The translations under genes and the position numbers were made by a program. DNA of 64,000 bases from Fibrobacteria bacterium (GTDB lineage Bacteria > Fibrobacterota > Fibrobacteria > UBA11236): NCBI GenBank assembly GCA_025360005.1, contig JANYDA010000008.1:124001-188000 (forward strand). The letters are read 5' to 3'. Shown here piece by piece: positions 9,577 to 18,724 of this stretch. Each line of letters begins with the position of its first letter. The first letter of the stretch is position 1. Below the pieces are notes generated by a model that had not been told where the DNA came from, searched no databases, and worked only from the letters and a program-made list of their open reading frames with translations.

Positions 9577-10737
9577 CTATAAGCCGCGCAGGGAAGCGGC
9601 CGTTTGGGCGACCATTTCCGCGCAGGGGATGATCTCCGCTTCCGTGTTGCCGAACCCCAAGGAGAAGCGCAGGGAGGAGGACGCAGCCTCCTTGTCCCTA
9701 CCCATCGCCAACAAAACATGGGAATATTTGACGGATCCGGAAGCGCAAGCGGAGCCCGCCGATACGGCGATCTCCCGCATGTCCAATCCCATCGCCATCA
9801 AATCCGCCTTACACCCGGGCAGCGTCACGTTCAAGGTATTCGCCACTCTGGGCGCTTCGGCCGAGTTCACGATCAAGCCGGGAATCCGGGCCTGCAGGGC
9901 AAAAGCCAAGGCATCCCTTAGCGCTCCCAGGCGGATCCGTTCTTCCGCGCCGATGCGCGCCCACACTTCCGCCGCTTTCCCGAACCCGACTATGCCCGCC
10001 ACGTTCTCCGTGCCGCCGCGCGTCTCCCTTTCCTGCGGGCCGCCCAGAGCCAAGCCTTGCAGCGGCGTCCCTTTCCGCACGTACAAAACTCCAATCCCTT
10101 TGGGCCCGTTGATCTTATGGGCGGAGAGGGCCATGGTATCCACCTGCCATGCGCGCGGACAAATCTCCGCGAATTTCCCCAGCGCCTGCACGCCGTCGCA
10201 ATGGAAGCGTATCCCGCGCCCGCGCAACAACGCGCCCATCTCGGCGATGGGTTGGATAGCGCCGGTCTCATTGTTGGCCGCCATTACGGTTACCAACCCC
10301 GTATCCGCACGCAAGGCCTTTTCCACCGTTTCGGTCCGCACAACTCCATCGGCTCCCGGATCGATCCAGGTGACGTCCCAACCTTCCGCCGCCAATTTCC
10401 GGATCGGCTCCAGCACGGCAGGATGCTCGAAGGTGGCTGCCACCAGATGACGCCCCTTCAGCCGGCCGGAAGCGGCCGCGCCCAGGATGCCCAGGTTGTC
10501 CGCTTCCGTTCCCCCGCTGGTGAAAAGGATTTCCGCCGGGTCCGCGGCGATGAGCGTTGCCAGGGCCTCGCGCGCATCTTCGACCAACCGGCGCGCTTCC
10601 CTTCCGGCCCAATGCAGGCTGGAGGGATTGCCGAAGCCGGGCGCCCCGCCGACGGCTCCCAAAACCGGCATCATGGCTGCGGCCACCTCCGGATGCAAAG
10701 GCGTGGTGGCGTTATGATCGAAATAGCATCTGGGCAT
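9577..10737 (-). CDS. Cysteine desulfurase, NifS/IscS family
   Basis: This is a PLP enzyme of aminotransferase class V that removes sulfur from cysteine for Fe-S cluster or thiocofactor synthesis. Visible motifs are the start YFDHNATTP, TSGGTEADNLG, NNETGAIQPI, the PLP lysine in SAHKINGPKG, and the active-site loop SAGSACASGS that carries the persulfide cysteine. At 386 residues it has the usual length. No IscU, NifU or IscR gene is adjacent; the next gene upstream is the MetX-MetW fusion, 43 nt away on the same strand. That pairing fits sulfur amino-acid metabolism, but a dedicated partner cannot be named, so I give no symbol. Confidence 0.93.
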   Translation of the reverse strand: MPRCYFDHNATTPLHPEVAAAMMPVLGAVGGAPGFGNPSSLHWAGREARRLVEDAREALATLIAADPAEILFTSGGTEADNLGILGAAASGRLKGRHLVAATFEHPAVLEPIRKLAAEGWDVTWIDPGADGVVRTETVEKALRADTGLVTVMAANNETGAIQPIAEMGALLRGRGIRFHCDGVQALGKFAEICPRAWQVDTMALSAHKINGPKGIGVLYVRKGTPLQGLALGGPQERETRGGTENVAGIVGFGKAAEVWARIGAEERIRLGALRDALAFALQARIPGLIVNSAEAPRVANTLNVTLPGCKADLMAMGLDMREIAVSAGSACASGSVKYSHVLLAMGRDKEAASSSLRFSLGFGNTEAEIIPCAEMVAQTAASLRGL

Positions 10738-10780
10738 GGTCGGATTCGGACGGAGCAGAACGGGATGCGCCTCTCCGGGC

Positions 10781-12613
10781 CTAATTTCCTTCGGAGATGC
10801 GGGCGATGACGAATTCCGAGCCCAGGTTGGGGCGGCCCAGGCCCAGGAAGAGTTTGGAGAGGAAGGTTCCGCCCAGGTACAGGATCTTCTCGATGCGGAT
10901 GCCTTCGCGGGAGCAAAGCAGCCGGAAATCGTCCAGGCTGAAGAGGTGGATATTGGGCGTATCGTGCCAGTTATAGGGTAACGCCTCGGATACGGGCATC
11001 ACCCCTGAGGCCAGCAGGGAAAGCCGGTTCCCCGCATAGGCGAAATTGGGGAAGGCGACTATGCCCTTGCGCGCCACCCGCAGCATCTCTTTAAGGACCA
11101 ATTGGGGCTTCTTCACTTCCTGCAAGGTGCGGTTGAGGATGGCATAGTCGAAAGCCCCGTCACCGATAAGGGATAGCCCCCGGTCCGCGTCGCTTTGCAG
11201 CACCGGCACGTTCTTGCGCAGGCACTCTACCACATGGTCCAGATCGATATCGATCCCGATGCCGGTGACCGCGTGGCTCTTGTACAGGCTGTCGATCAGC
11301 CCGCCGTCCCCGCAACCGATATCCAGAATATGGCTGCCGGGCTCCACCAGTGAGGCCAGCGATTGCAGATCCTGCGCGGCCCCGAATTCATGGGCCGGCA
11401 CCGCTTTCTCCTTGCTCCCGGACTTACCGGAACCATTGTCGAAGGCGGGTTTTTCCAGGAAGCCGTGGATGACCTGGGAAAGGTTGGCCACTTCCAGGAG
11501 GAAGGCATCGTGCCCATACGGCGATTCCAATTCCACCAGCGAGACGATCTTCTTCTGACCCAATAGCACCTTGCCCAGTTCGCGCGTCTGCTCCGGAAAA
11601 AACAGCCAATCCGAGGAGAGGGCCACCAGCAGGAATTCCGCCCGGGAAGGCGCGAATGCTTTGGCCAGGGAGCCGTGGCGGGCGACCAGATCGAAATGAT
11701 CCATAGCCCAGGTGATGTGCAGATAGGAATTGGCGTCGAAGCGGCGGACGAATTGCTCGCCCTGATGGTTCAGATAGCTCTCCACCTCGAAGCCGGTCTC
11801 GAAACGGGATTCGTTCCAATCCTCTTTGCGGTTGCGCCCGAACTTCTCGTGCATGGAGATGGCGGACAAGTAGGTCAGATGGCCTATCATGCGCGCATAG
11901 GAAAGCCCACGCGCCGGGATGGCCCCGTCCGCGTAGAAATCCCCGTTGCGGAATTCCGGATCGTTGACGATGGCCTTGCGGCCGATGATCTCGAATCCCA
12001 GGGCCTGGGCGGAAAGGCAGGCCGCCGCCGCGATGCAGATGCATTTGCGCACCTTGTCCGGATACGCCGTGCTCCATTGCAACGCCTGCATGCCGCCCAT
12101 GCTCCCGCCCACCACAGCTTCCAGGACTTCGACCCCCAATTGCAGCGACAAGAGGCGCTGCACGCTCACCATGTCCTCCACGCTGATCTTGGGGAACGCG
12201 GATCCGTACGGGAGGCCGGTACCGGGATTGACGGATCCGGGGCCCGTGGTGCCTTTGCATCCGCCCAGCATATTGGAAGCGATCACGAAATAGCGGTTGG
12301 TGTCGATGGCCTTCCCCGGGCCTATCATATCATCCCACCATCCCACGCGATCCTTGGCGCGTTCATAGGCGGCATTGTAGCCGGCCGCATGCGCGTCCGT
12401 GGTCAGGGGCGAGCAGATCATCACCGCATTGCTCGCGGCCGCATTCAGCGTGCCGTAGGTTTCATAGGCGACTTCGATCGCCTTCAGGGTCAGGCCGGAT
12501 ACCAGCCGAAAACCTTCCGGAGGCAAATCCAGTTTCATGATGCGGGTTTCCACCGGCATCATTTCCCCATTCCCGGCCGGATTCGGCTTGGGGGTATCCG
12601 CCTGCGACGGCAT
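10781..12613 (-). CDS. metX: MetX homoserine O-acyltransferase fused to MetW
   Basis: The N-terminal part (about 1-390) is an alpha/beta-hydrolase homoserine O-acyltransferase: YETYG, CSPLTTDAHAAG, the nucleophile elbow GGSMGGMQALQW (Ser171), Asp335 in SSDWLFFP and His368 in GHDAF. After a Gly/Ser/Lys linker (about 392-405), the C-terminal 200 residues are MetW: SAM-binding HILDIGCGDGGLI, then the NRTLQEVKKP and FPNFAYAGNRLSLL blocks. MetX acylates homoserine in methionine synthesis. MetW is usually a separate gene next to metX. Acyl donor (acetyl or succinyl) cannot be settled by eye. AAGGA precedes the ATG. The divergent 108-nt region to mutM is too short for most SAM riboswitches and none is visible. 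Confidence 0.95.
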   Translation of the reverse strand: MPSQADTPKPNPAGNGEMMPVETRIMKLDLPPEGFRLVSGLTLKAIEVAYETYGTLNAAASNAVMICSPLTTDAHAAGYNAAYERAKDRVGWWDDMIGPGKAIDTNRYFVIASNMLGGCKGTTGPGSVNPGTGLPYGSAFPKISVEDMVSVQRLLSLQLGVEVLEAVVGGSMGGMQALQWSTAYPDKVRKCICIAAAACLSAQALGFEIIGRKAIVNDPEFRNGDFYADGAIPARGLSYARMIGHLTYLSAISMHEKFGRNRKEDWNESRFETGFEVESYLNHQGEQFVRRFDANSYLHITWAMDHFDLVARHGSLAKAFAPSRAEFLLVALSSDWLFFPEQTRELGKVLLGQKKIVSLVELESPYGHDAFLLEVANLSQVIHGFLEKPAFDNGSGKSGSKEKAVPAHEFGAAQDLQSLASLVEPGSHILDIGCGDGGLIDSLYKSHAVTGIGIDIDLDHVVECLRKNVPVLQSDADRGLSLIGDGAFDYAILNRTLQEVKKPQLVLKEMLRVARKGIVAFPNFAYAGNRLSLLASGVMPVSEALPYNWHDTPNIHLFSLDDFRLLCSREGIRIEKILYLGGTFLSKLFLGLGRPNLGSEFVIARISEGN

Positions 12614-12721
12614 GTCCAGTTCCTTCCCGCATCAAGGAGGACGGGGCCTGGGGCCTTATCCTCCGCTACTTTTGGTATGTTGTAAAACTCAAATTTACAT
12701 TTTAAAAGGGCTCGGCGACCC

Positions 12722-13627
12722 ATGCCAGAACTACCGGAAGTGGAAACCATCGTCCGCATGCTGCTTCCCAACGTGGAAGGGAAGCGGATCGAAACCGCGG
12801 AATTGCGCCTGGGGCGGATGCTGTTGGATATGGACCCGGGAAATTTTTCCGCGGCGCTCAAGGGCCAATCGATTGACCGCATCTTAAGGCGCGGCAAATA
12901 CATCGTTATGGAACTGACGGAATGCGCGCTGGTGATCCATCTGGGCATGACCGGCCAGCTCACCTTTTCCCCCGCGGACTACGTGGAGAATGCCGGATTC
13001 GTCCGCACGGTCACTGGCATGCAGAAGCCCAAGGGCGTGCATCCGGTGGACAAGCATACGCATCTTATCCTTTGGCTGGGCAATGGCGAACGGATCCTTT
13101 TCCGCGACCCGCGTACCTTCGGAAAGATCTTCCTGGTGCCGGCGCGCGAATGGCCCAAGCATCCGCGCCTGAGCATATTAGGCGAGGAACCATTGCAACT
13201 GCGCATCAAGCCCTTTCTGGAAACCCGTTTCCCCGCCGCCAGCGCGCGTCCCGTCAAGGCCCTGCTGCTGGATCAATCCTTTCTGGCCGGAGTAGGCAAC
13301 ATCTACGCGGACGAAGCGCTGTTCCGGAGCGGCATCCATCCCCAAACGCCCGTGCGCAACCTCAAGGAGCCGGAACGCGTACGCCTGCTGGAAGCGGTCA
13401 AGGAGGTCTTGCGCAAAGGCATCCGCAACAGCGGCACTTCCTTCTCCGATTACCGCAAACCGGACGGGACCGCAGGCTCCAATCAGGAAAAGCTGCAAGT
13501 GTACGGCCGCGGCGGGGAGCCTTGCCGCAAATGCCGGACCCCGTTGCGGAAATCCCTGGTAGCCCAGCGCGGGACCGTCCATTGCCCGGTATGCCAGGCG
13601 AAATCCGCGGCGCGCCGAAAATCCTGA
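12722..13627 (+). CDS. mutM: Formamidopyrimidine-DNA glycosylase
   Basis: MutM (Fpg) is a bifunctional DNA glycosylase/AP lyase that removes 8-oxoguanine and formamidopyrimidines. The start is diagnostic: after Met removal, catalytic Pro and Glu lie in MPELPEVETI. RRGKYIV carries the conserved beta-hairpin lysine. VGNIYADEALF is the helix-two-turn-helix DNA-binding motif. The C-terminus has the zinc finger C-x2-C-x16-C-x2-C (CRKC ... CPVC). Length of 301 residues is slightly above usual (270-290), with an extra stretch near FSPADYVENAGFVRTVTGMQ. It is transcribed divergently from metX-metW. Confidence 0.96.
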   Translation: MPELPEVETIVRMLLPNVEGKRIETAELRLGRMLLDMDPGNFSAALKGQSIDRILRRGKYIVMELTECALVIHLGMTGQLTFSPADYVENAGFVRTVTGMQKPKGVHPVDKHTHLILWLGNGERILFRDPRTFGKIFLVPAREWPKHPRLSILGEEPLQLRIKPFLETRFPAASARPVKALLLDQSFLAGVGNIYADEALFRSGIHPQTPVRNLKEPERVRLLEAVKEVLRKGIRNSGTSFSDYRKPDGTAGSNQEKLQVYGRGGEPCRKCRTPLRKSLVAQRGTVHCPVCQAKSAARRKS

Positions 13628-13641
13628 AGCCGGACCTCTTA

Positions 13642-13657
13642 GTAACCCGCATGTTAC
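13642..13657. repeat. Dispersed palindrome GTAAC-N6-GTTAC, exact intergenic copy
   Basis: GTAAC CCGCAT GTTAC, 15 nt after the mutM stop. It is the only copy outside a gene. Confidence 0.7.
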
Positions 13658-13660
13658 CCA

Positions 13661-13675
13661 CGCGGGATGCCCGCG
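13661..13675. terminator. Hairpin after mutM
   Basis: CGCGGG-ATG-CCCGCG forms a 6-bp stem just past the palindrome at 13642. It has no T-run, so it is at best a weak or Rho-assisted 3' end. Confidence 0.3.
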
Positions 13676-13862
13676 CCGCCTCCCGGGCCCCGTCCCCCAT
13701 GGCCGCCCGGGCCGCCGCCTACTGCCTTTCCCCTGCTCCGTCAAGGGGAAAATCCCGCCCCGTACCGCTTATTTCCGTTGGCCGCAAACCCTATAACGGG
13801 TATATTCCCGCAAAGGCATTTAACCCCTGGACAAACTTCAGGGCGGAAAGCATACTAGGGAA

Positions 13863-14201
13863 ATGAGCAACGGGAACGTTGAAAAAGCCATCCTCGCCGA
13901 AATGGGGAAACCGCGTAGCGGACTCATCGATCGCGTGACTAGGCACAACCAGATCCTGATGCACAATTACAAGCAATCCGTGGCCCGAAGCTGCGAATGC
14001 CAGTTGTTGGGATGCCCCCGGAGCTTCTCGATCATTTTGGTTCCCAACCAGGTCCTGTATCCTAAATATTGCGAAGCCCATCGCAGCGAGTTCCGCCGCC
14101 AGAATTTCCTGCGTGGATTCTCCGGCCAGCCCGCAGTCTATCGCGTGGAAACCTTCCGGGTGCTGACTGAACCCGAATCGCCCCCCTCCACCGGCGCCTG
14201 A
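13863..14201 (+). CDS. Hypothetical Cys-rich protein, possible zinc-binding
   Basis: No family recognised. The 112-residue cytoplasmic protein has a basic helical N-terminus and a Cys cluster: Cys44 and Cys46 in SCECQLLGC, Cys51, then Cys69 and His72 in KYCEAHRSEF, an arrangement that could bind one zinc ion. The region after it (RRQNFLRGF) is basic, which would suit nucleic-acid contact, but this is speculation. AGGGAA precedes the ATG. The downstream acyltransferase-like gene begins 6 nt after the stop, so the two are probably cotranscribed. Confidence 0.6.
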   Translation: MSNGNVEKAILAEMGKPRSGLIDRVTRHNQILMHNYKQSVARSCECQLLGCPRSFSIILVPNQVLYPKYCEAHRSEFRRQNFLRGFSGQPAVYRVETFRVLTEPESPPSTGA

Positions 14202-14207
14202 AGCCCA

Positions 14208-14846
14208 TTGCGGAAATTGCTCCTGAGTCTGGGCTGCCTGTGGTTGCGGACTTTGAGGGTATCCTGGAAATGCGAAACGACAGCTCACGCATCGGCCTTG
14301 CCGAATCCGGCCCTGCCCGCGCCGGCTCTGCCGGACAAGGCCGTCATCCTGCTCTGGCATGAGCACCTTCCCGTCTGCATCCGCGCTTTCGCCGGGTTGG
14401 GCATCCATGTGCTGATCTCGCGCAGCAACGATGGCGCCTGGGCGGCGGAAGCCTGCGAACGGTTCGGCTTTCGCGTCCACCGGGGATCTTCCTCGCGCGG
14501 ATTCATGGAAGGCATGCGCGCCCTGGCCCGGGCCATGGAAGCCGGCACCGCATTGGCGGGGATGGCATTGGACGGGCCGCGAGGACCCCGGCGGGCGGTC
14601 AAAGCGGGTTCCCTTTGGTTGGCCCGGAGCGCGGGAGCGCCGGTGATACCCGTGTGGGCGGAAGCGGCGCCCGCCTTCCGGTTGAAATCCTGGGATCGCA
14701 GCGTGATTCCCTTGCCCTTCGCCAAAGTGGTGATCCATATCGGTCCGCCGGTCTTTCCATCCACAACGGAAGAGTTGCAGAAAGCGATGGCGGACGCCGA
14801 AAATAGCGCGCGATCCGCCGAGGACTTGGCGACCGCGAAATCCTAG
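14208..14846 (+). CDS. DUF374 / lysophospholipid acyltransferase-like protein
   Basis: Matches the DUF374 pattern within the lysophospholipid acyltransferase superfamily: WHEHLPV (the HX4D-like block), RGSSSRGFMEGM, and MALDGPRGPRRAVKAGSLWLA, followed by GAPVIPVW. These align with acyltransferase motifs I-IV. A role in adding an acyl chain to lipid A or a phospholipid is plausible for the family; the substrate is unknown. The N-terminus LLLSLGCLWLRTLRVSW is a short hydrophobic or amphipathic anchor. The start is a TTG without a clear ribosome binding site, 6 nt after the previous stop, suggesting translational coupling. Confidence 0.75.
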   Translation: MRKLLLSLGCLWLRTLRVSWKCETTAHASALPNPALPAPALPDKAVILLWHEHLPVCIRAFAGLGIHVLISRSNDGAWAAEACERFGFRVHRGSSSRGFMEGMRALARAMEAGTALAGMALDGPRGPRRAVKAGSLWLARSAGAPVIPVWAEAAPAFRLKSWDRSVIPLPFAKVVIHIGPPVFPSTTEELQKAMADAENSARSAEDLATAKS

Positions 14847-14926
14847 CCACCGTGCCTTAACGCCATCGCCGGAGCGCCCTTTCCCCGCCTTTTTTTATAT
14901 TCCCAGCCTTTCCCCCGGAGGTCGCC

Positions 14927-15571
14927 TTGCTCCCTTTCGTCACCATGGTCGCTTTCGACGTGGAAACCACCGGCCTCGATCCCGATAAAGAGGAACTCAT
15001 CGAAATCGCCGGCATCAAATTCACCTTTGAAAAAAGGGACGGGAAACTTGTGACGCGGGAGCTGTCGCAATACAGCAGCTTGGTAAAGCCGGGAAAGCTG
15101 ATTCCCGAGGACGCTACCCGCGTCAACAACATCACCAATCAAATGGTGGAAAATGCCCCGGAGCTGAAACCCGTGCTCACCGCTTTTCTCCGTTTCTGCG
15201 GTCTCAGTTCCATCCTGGTCGCCCATAACGCATCTTTCGATGCCGCCTTCCTGGGCAAGGCCATCCGCAAACAAGGCCTGGTGATGCCGCAACATCCCAT
15301 CATCGACAGCCTGAAGTTCATCCGTAAAATCATGCCGGAATACGCTTCCCACAAGCTCAGCGAAATCGCGCGTAAGCTCGGCGATCAAACGGGCATTGCC
15401 CTCAGCAAGGGCGAACTCCATCGCGCCACCTACGATTGCCATATCCTCAAGGAAGTCATGTGCGCCTGCCTGCGTAAACGTTACCAGGACAAGGATCTGG
15501 CCATGGACCAAGCGGTCAAATCCTTCGAGAGCGTGCACGGCGCGCCCTTGAGCTTTGTCCAGTTCGCCTGA
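14927..15571 (+). CDS. DEDDh 3'-5' exonuclease (DNA polymerase III epsilon-like)
   Basis: A DnaQ-type exonuclease. Motif Exo I is FDVETTG (Asp10, Glu12), Exo II is HNASFDAAFL, and Exo IIIe is HRATYDC with the general-base His and the last Asp. The 214-residue protein is one domain, with no polymerase or UvrC fusion, so it may be a proofreading subunit or a stand-alone repair/RNA-trimming nuclease. I start at TTG 14927 because GGAGG lies 7 nt upstream; an ATG at 14945 would leave only MVAFDVETTG. The gene stands alone between the acyltransferase-like gene and a 345-nt gap. Confidence 0.9.
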   Translation: MLPFVTMVAFDVETTGLDPDKEELIEIAGIKFTFEKRDGKLVTRELSQYSSLVKPGKLIPEDATRVNNITNQMVENAPELKPVLTAFLRFCGLSSILVAHNASFDAAFLGKAIRKQGLVMPQHPIIDSLKFIRKIMPEYASHKLSEIARKLGDQTGIALSKGELHRATYDCHILKEVMCACLRKRYQDKDLAMDQAVKSFESVHGAPLSFVQFA

Positions 15572-15916
15572 CGGGATCCGAATCCTTTCCGCTCCGCATC
15601 CCACCTGCCGCTCCCGCCCGGCACTTCCCCCGGGATTTGTTTGCCAAGACGTTACACAAGCGGGCAAATCAGCGTCTAAGCTTTCGCTATGCCATCGTTT
15701 CCCAAAGGCGGGATGAATCGCTTTGCCTGGCAATCGGCCGGAAAAGGTAAGGAATTGGGGGAATTGGTGTGTAGACAAAGCGCAAATTTGCAAATATACC
15801 GCCTAGATCTCATTTTAGCCTGAGAAAAAAAATATTTATTTAGTTTTACTCCACCTACCCAGGTAAAGCAAGACCCAGTCCGAAGAAGGGCGTGCTCTTT
15901 GCTAAAAGGAATAGAG
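15572..15916. other. 345-nt gap upstream of TPR gene
   Basis: No gene seen. A weak stem (TTTGCC ... GGGCAAA, about 15639-15668) encloses GTTAC. From 15785 to 15850 the sequence is much more AT-rich than the surroundings (e.g. AAAAAAAATATTTATTTAG), suited to the promoter and 5' leader of the TPR gene. No riboswitch or RNA gene recognised. Confidence 0.4.
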
Positions 15917-18643
15917 ATGACAATCCGCAACCGCCGCGGTAAGCTCCTCAGGACCGTTTTGCTCATCAGCCTCCTGATGGCGTCCGCGGCTTTAGGCGAA
16001 ATCGCGCCTGTGGTGGCGGAGGATGCAACCCGGTCCGCCGAGGCTTTGCTCCTGGACATCAAACCCGTCCTGTCCCACAACTATGCCGGTATCGATACTT
16101 CGGCCTTGCTGGCCCGCATCCAGGAACGGCAGAAGTGGGGTGAAAAGGACGAACGCCTGAGCGAAGCCGAGGGTATTCTGCATTGGGATCGCGGCGATGA
16201 GCATTTGGCTATGCCCTGCTTCAAGAGCCTGTCCCATCCCAGCTCTTTGGCTATGGGACTGATGGCGGAAGGCTTGCTGAGCAACGGGGACCGTTACGAA
16301 GCCGCCGGTTGGTTCCTGAAATCCGCCCGCATGGCTAAACAGAGCGACCCTTTCGCCATCGCCATGTTCAAGCGCTATCTGGAAATCAAGCCCGGGGATG
16401 CCCAGGTGGATTTGCAGTTGGCGGCTTGCCTGGAAGAACAACTTCAATATCCGGAAGCCGCGGGCATCTATTGGAAGCATGCGGATATCATCGTCAAGAA
16501 TCCTCAGACCGCCTTGCGCGTGGGCTCCCTGCTGGTATCCCAAGGAAAAGCCAAGGACGCTGCAACCCTGTACCAGCAAGCCCGGGCGGCGCATCCGGAA
16601 GCCAAAAGCCTGAGCGTGCGCTTGGCGGAGACCGAGGAAATCCTGGGACTGAAATTGGAAGCCGCCCAAGCTTGGTCGGACGCATGGCTCCTGGATCCGG
16701 CCGATTCCGCGGCGCGAAATCGCGCTGTGGCCCATCTTGAAAGCGCCGGCTCAGAAGGCGCGGCTGCCTTGAAAACACTTTTGGAAAAAGCCTTGCGGTT
16801 TGACAGCGCATCCGCGCCCATGCACTTCAAGCTCGCCGTCCTCCTGCTGCAAGCCCAGGATAAGAAAGCCGCTTATGCCCACCTGGAGAAAGCTTTAGGG
16901 GCATCCCCCGGCAATCCCACTTATCTGGCGCGCTTGCCGGACGCCGTGGAAGGCGATACCCTGATCCTGAGGCATTTTTCAATGCTCCGGGAGAAGTATG
17001 AGAAGGAAGGCGCCTCCATGCGGCTGGCTTTGCAGGTGGCGCGCGGTTTCAGCCTCCTCGGCGATAAGCCCAACGCCTGCCGCGCCTGGAACCAGCTCTC
17101 GACCATAGCGCCTAAGGAACTGGAAGGCCGCCGTGATGCGTTCCTGGATTTGACCGTTTGCGGCGATCCCGCCTCCCTCATGTTGGCCTCCATCATCGGC
17201 GACAAATACCTAGTCACGGGGTTCGATCGCGAGGCCGCCCGTTCCATGGTGCAAATCGCCATGCGCCTGAAGGATTTTCCCAAAGCATCCGGCTATGCCA
17301 AACGCCTGGTGATGGAGGCGCCGGAAGACGCCCCCATGGCCCTCAACGCCGCCAAGGCCATGCTGGACGCGGGCCGCGGGGAAGAAGCCAAGGAAGTGCT
17401 GGCCGCCATCGCGCAGCATGCCTCCAATCCGGAAGCCTCCATGCTCTTGGGACGGATCTATTACTCCGCCAAGGACTATCCGCATGCCGCAGAACAGTTC
17501 CTGGTCGCCAGGGAAGCCTTCCCGGACGCTATGCGCCTGCGCGGGGATTGCCTCGCGGAGCTCAAGAACTTTGAAAGCGCGGCCGCCGAATATGAATCCC
17601 ATTATGCCCGCAGCGGAGACGGGGAATCCTTGCGCGCCGTGGCCCGCATGTACCGTGAACTGCATTTCGATGCCAAGGAAGAAGAAGTCCTGGAAACCCT
17701 GGCCGTCAAGGGGTGGGCGGGAGATGAGGAAAAACTCCGCATGGCCGGCTTGGCCTCCGCCCAAGGCCAGAACGCCAAGGCCATGGGCATGTATGATGAA
17801 TTGTTGGGCAGCCGCACTTCCTTGCCCGCCGGGGACGCCTGGTCGGAAGCGGCCCTTCTGCTGGGGTCACAACAGGCCCGGGACGGAAAGCTGGATAAGG
17901 CTATCCGCGTGCTGGCCATGGGACTCCATTCTCAGCCCGCTTCCCTGTCGCCCCAGATCAGAGCCGAGGCATGGAACCGCTTGGGCGAATGCTTGGTGGA
18001 AAAGCAGCAACTGAAAGAAGCCCTTTCCGCCTACGAAGCCGCGCTGTCCGCGGACAGCCTATCGGGCGAAGCCGCAGGGGAACTCCTGCGGGTTTCCAAA
18101 AAACTGGATGCGAAAAAGGAAATGGGCGACGCTTACCGCGCCATGTATCGCGTGGATCCGGCGAACGAAGAGGCCAATGCATTCCTGGCCCCGGCCGCCC
18201 AGGCCGCGCGCGAATACAAGGAAGCGGCCGCGCACTATCGCCGCTTGGCCCATTATCATCCCAAGGACGCCAAAATATGGGAAAACCTGGGTAACGCTTT
18301 GGCCATGATTCCGGATTTGGAGACGGCCAGTACCGCGCTCCAAAGCGCTATCGATTTGGGGGCCCAATCGGATGAGGTGTATATCAACCGCGCCCGCGCG
18401 TACCGGATGGAAGGCTCCAAGGATATGGCGGCGTCCATCCTGGAGTTCCTGCTGAACCGCAACCCCCACGATTACTTGGCCATGCTGTGGTCCGCCAAGT
18501 TCGCGGAAGAGGATGGGAACCAGCAAATGGCCTTGGAACTCTTCAAGAAATCCGCGCGACTGTCCGCTCCCCGTTCACCTTGGCCGGAACTGCTGAATCA
18601 AGGGGTTCGGGAAGCGAAAGTCACCACCTCCGCCGAGGACTGA
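15917..18643 (+). CDS. Exported tetratricopeptide-repeat protein
   Basis: A 908-residue protein with a signal peptide (basic TIRNRRGKLLR, hydrophobic VLLISLLMASAALG, cleavage near residue 27) and then almost continuous TPR-like helical repeats. Examples are PEAAGIYWKHADII, AHLEKALGASPGNPTYL, AAAEYESHYARSG, AYEAALSADSLSGEA and YRRLAHYHPKDAKIWENLGN. No catalytic domain is visible. It is likely a periplasmic scaffold. I use ATG 15917, which has AAAAGGAATAGAG upstream, rather than the TTG 18 nt earlier. It precedes lspA by about 80 nt on the same strand. Confidence 0.8.
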   Translation: MTIRNRRGKLLRTVLLISLLMASAALGEIAPVVAEDATRSAEALLLDIKPVLSHNYAGIDTSALLARIQERQKWGEKDERLSEAEGILHWDRGDEHLAMPCFKSLSHPSSLAMGLMAEGLLSNGDRYEAAGWFLKSARMAKQSDPFAIAMFKRYLEIKPGDAQVDLQLAACLEEQLQYPEAAGIYWKHADIIVKNPQTALRVGSLLVSQGKAKDAATLYQQARAAHPEAKSLSVRLAETEEILGLKLEAAQAWSDAWLLDPADSAARNRAVAHLESAGSEGAAALKTLLEKALRFDSASAPMHFKLAVLLLQAQDKKAAYAHLEKALGASPGNPTYLARLPDAVEGDTLILRHFSMLREKYEKEGASMRLALQVARGFSLLGDKPNACRAWNQLSTIAPKELEGRRDAFLDLTVCGDPASLMLASIIGDKYLVTGFDREAARSMVQIAMRLKDFPKASGYAKRLVMEAPEDAPMALNAAKAMLDAGRGEEAKEVLAAIAQHASNPEASMLLGRIYYSAKDYPHAAEQFLVAREAFPDAMRLRGDCLAELKNFESAAAEYESHYARSGDGESLRAVARMYRELHFDAKEEEVLETLAVKGWAGDEEKLRMAGLASAQGQNAKAMGMYDELLGSRTSLPAGDAWSEAALLLGSQQARDGKLDKAIRVLAMGLHSQPASLSPQIRAEAWNRLGECLVEKQQLKEALSAYEAALSADSLSGEAAGELLRVSKKLDAKKEMGDAYRAMYRVDPANEEANAFLAPAAQAAREYKEAAAHYRRLAHYHPKDAKIWENLGNALAMIPDLETASTALQSAIDLGAQSDEVYINRARAYRMEGSKDMAASILEFLLNRNPHDYLAMLWSAKFAEEDGNQQMALELFKKSARLSAPRSPWPELLNQGVREAKVTTSAED

Positions 18644-18724
18644 AATCCTCATGGAGCCGGTTTCCGCCTCACTTCCCCCTCTCCCCTGGCCCCATTGCCG
18701 ATGGGTCGCTATATTATTGCCATC

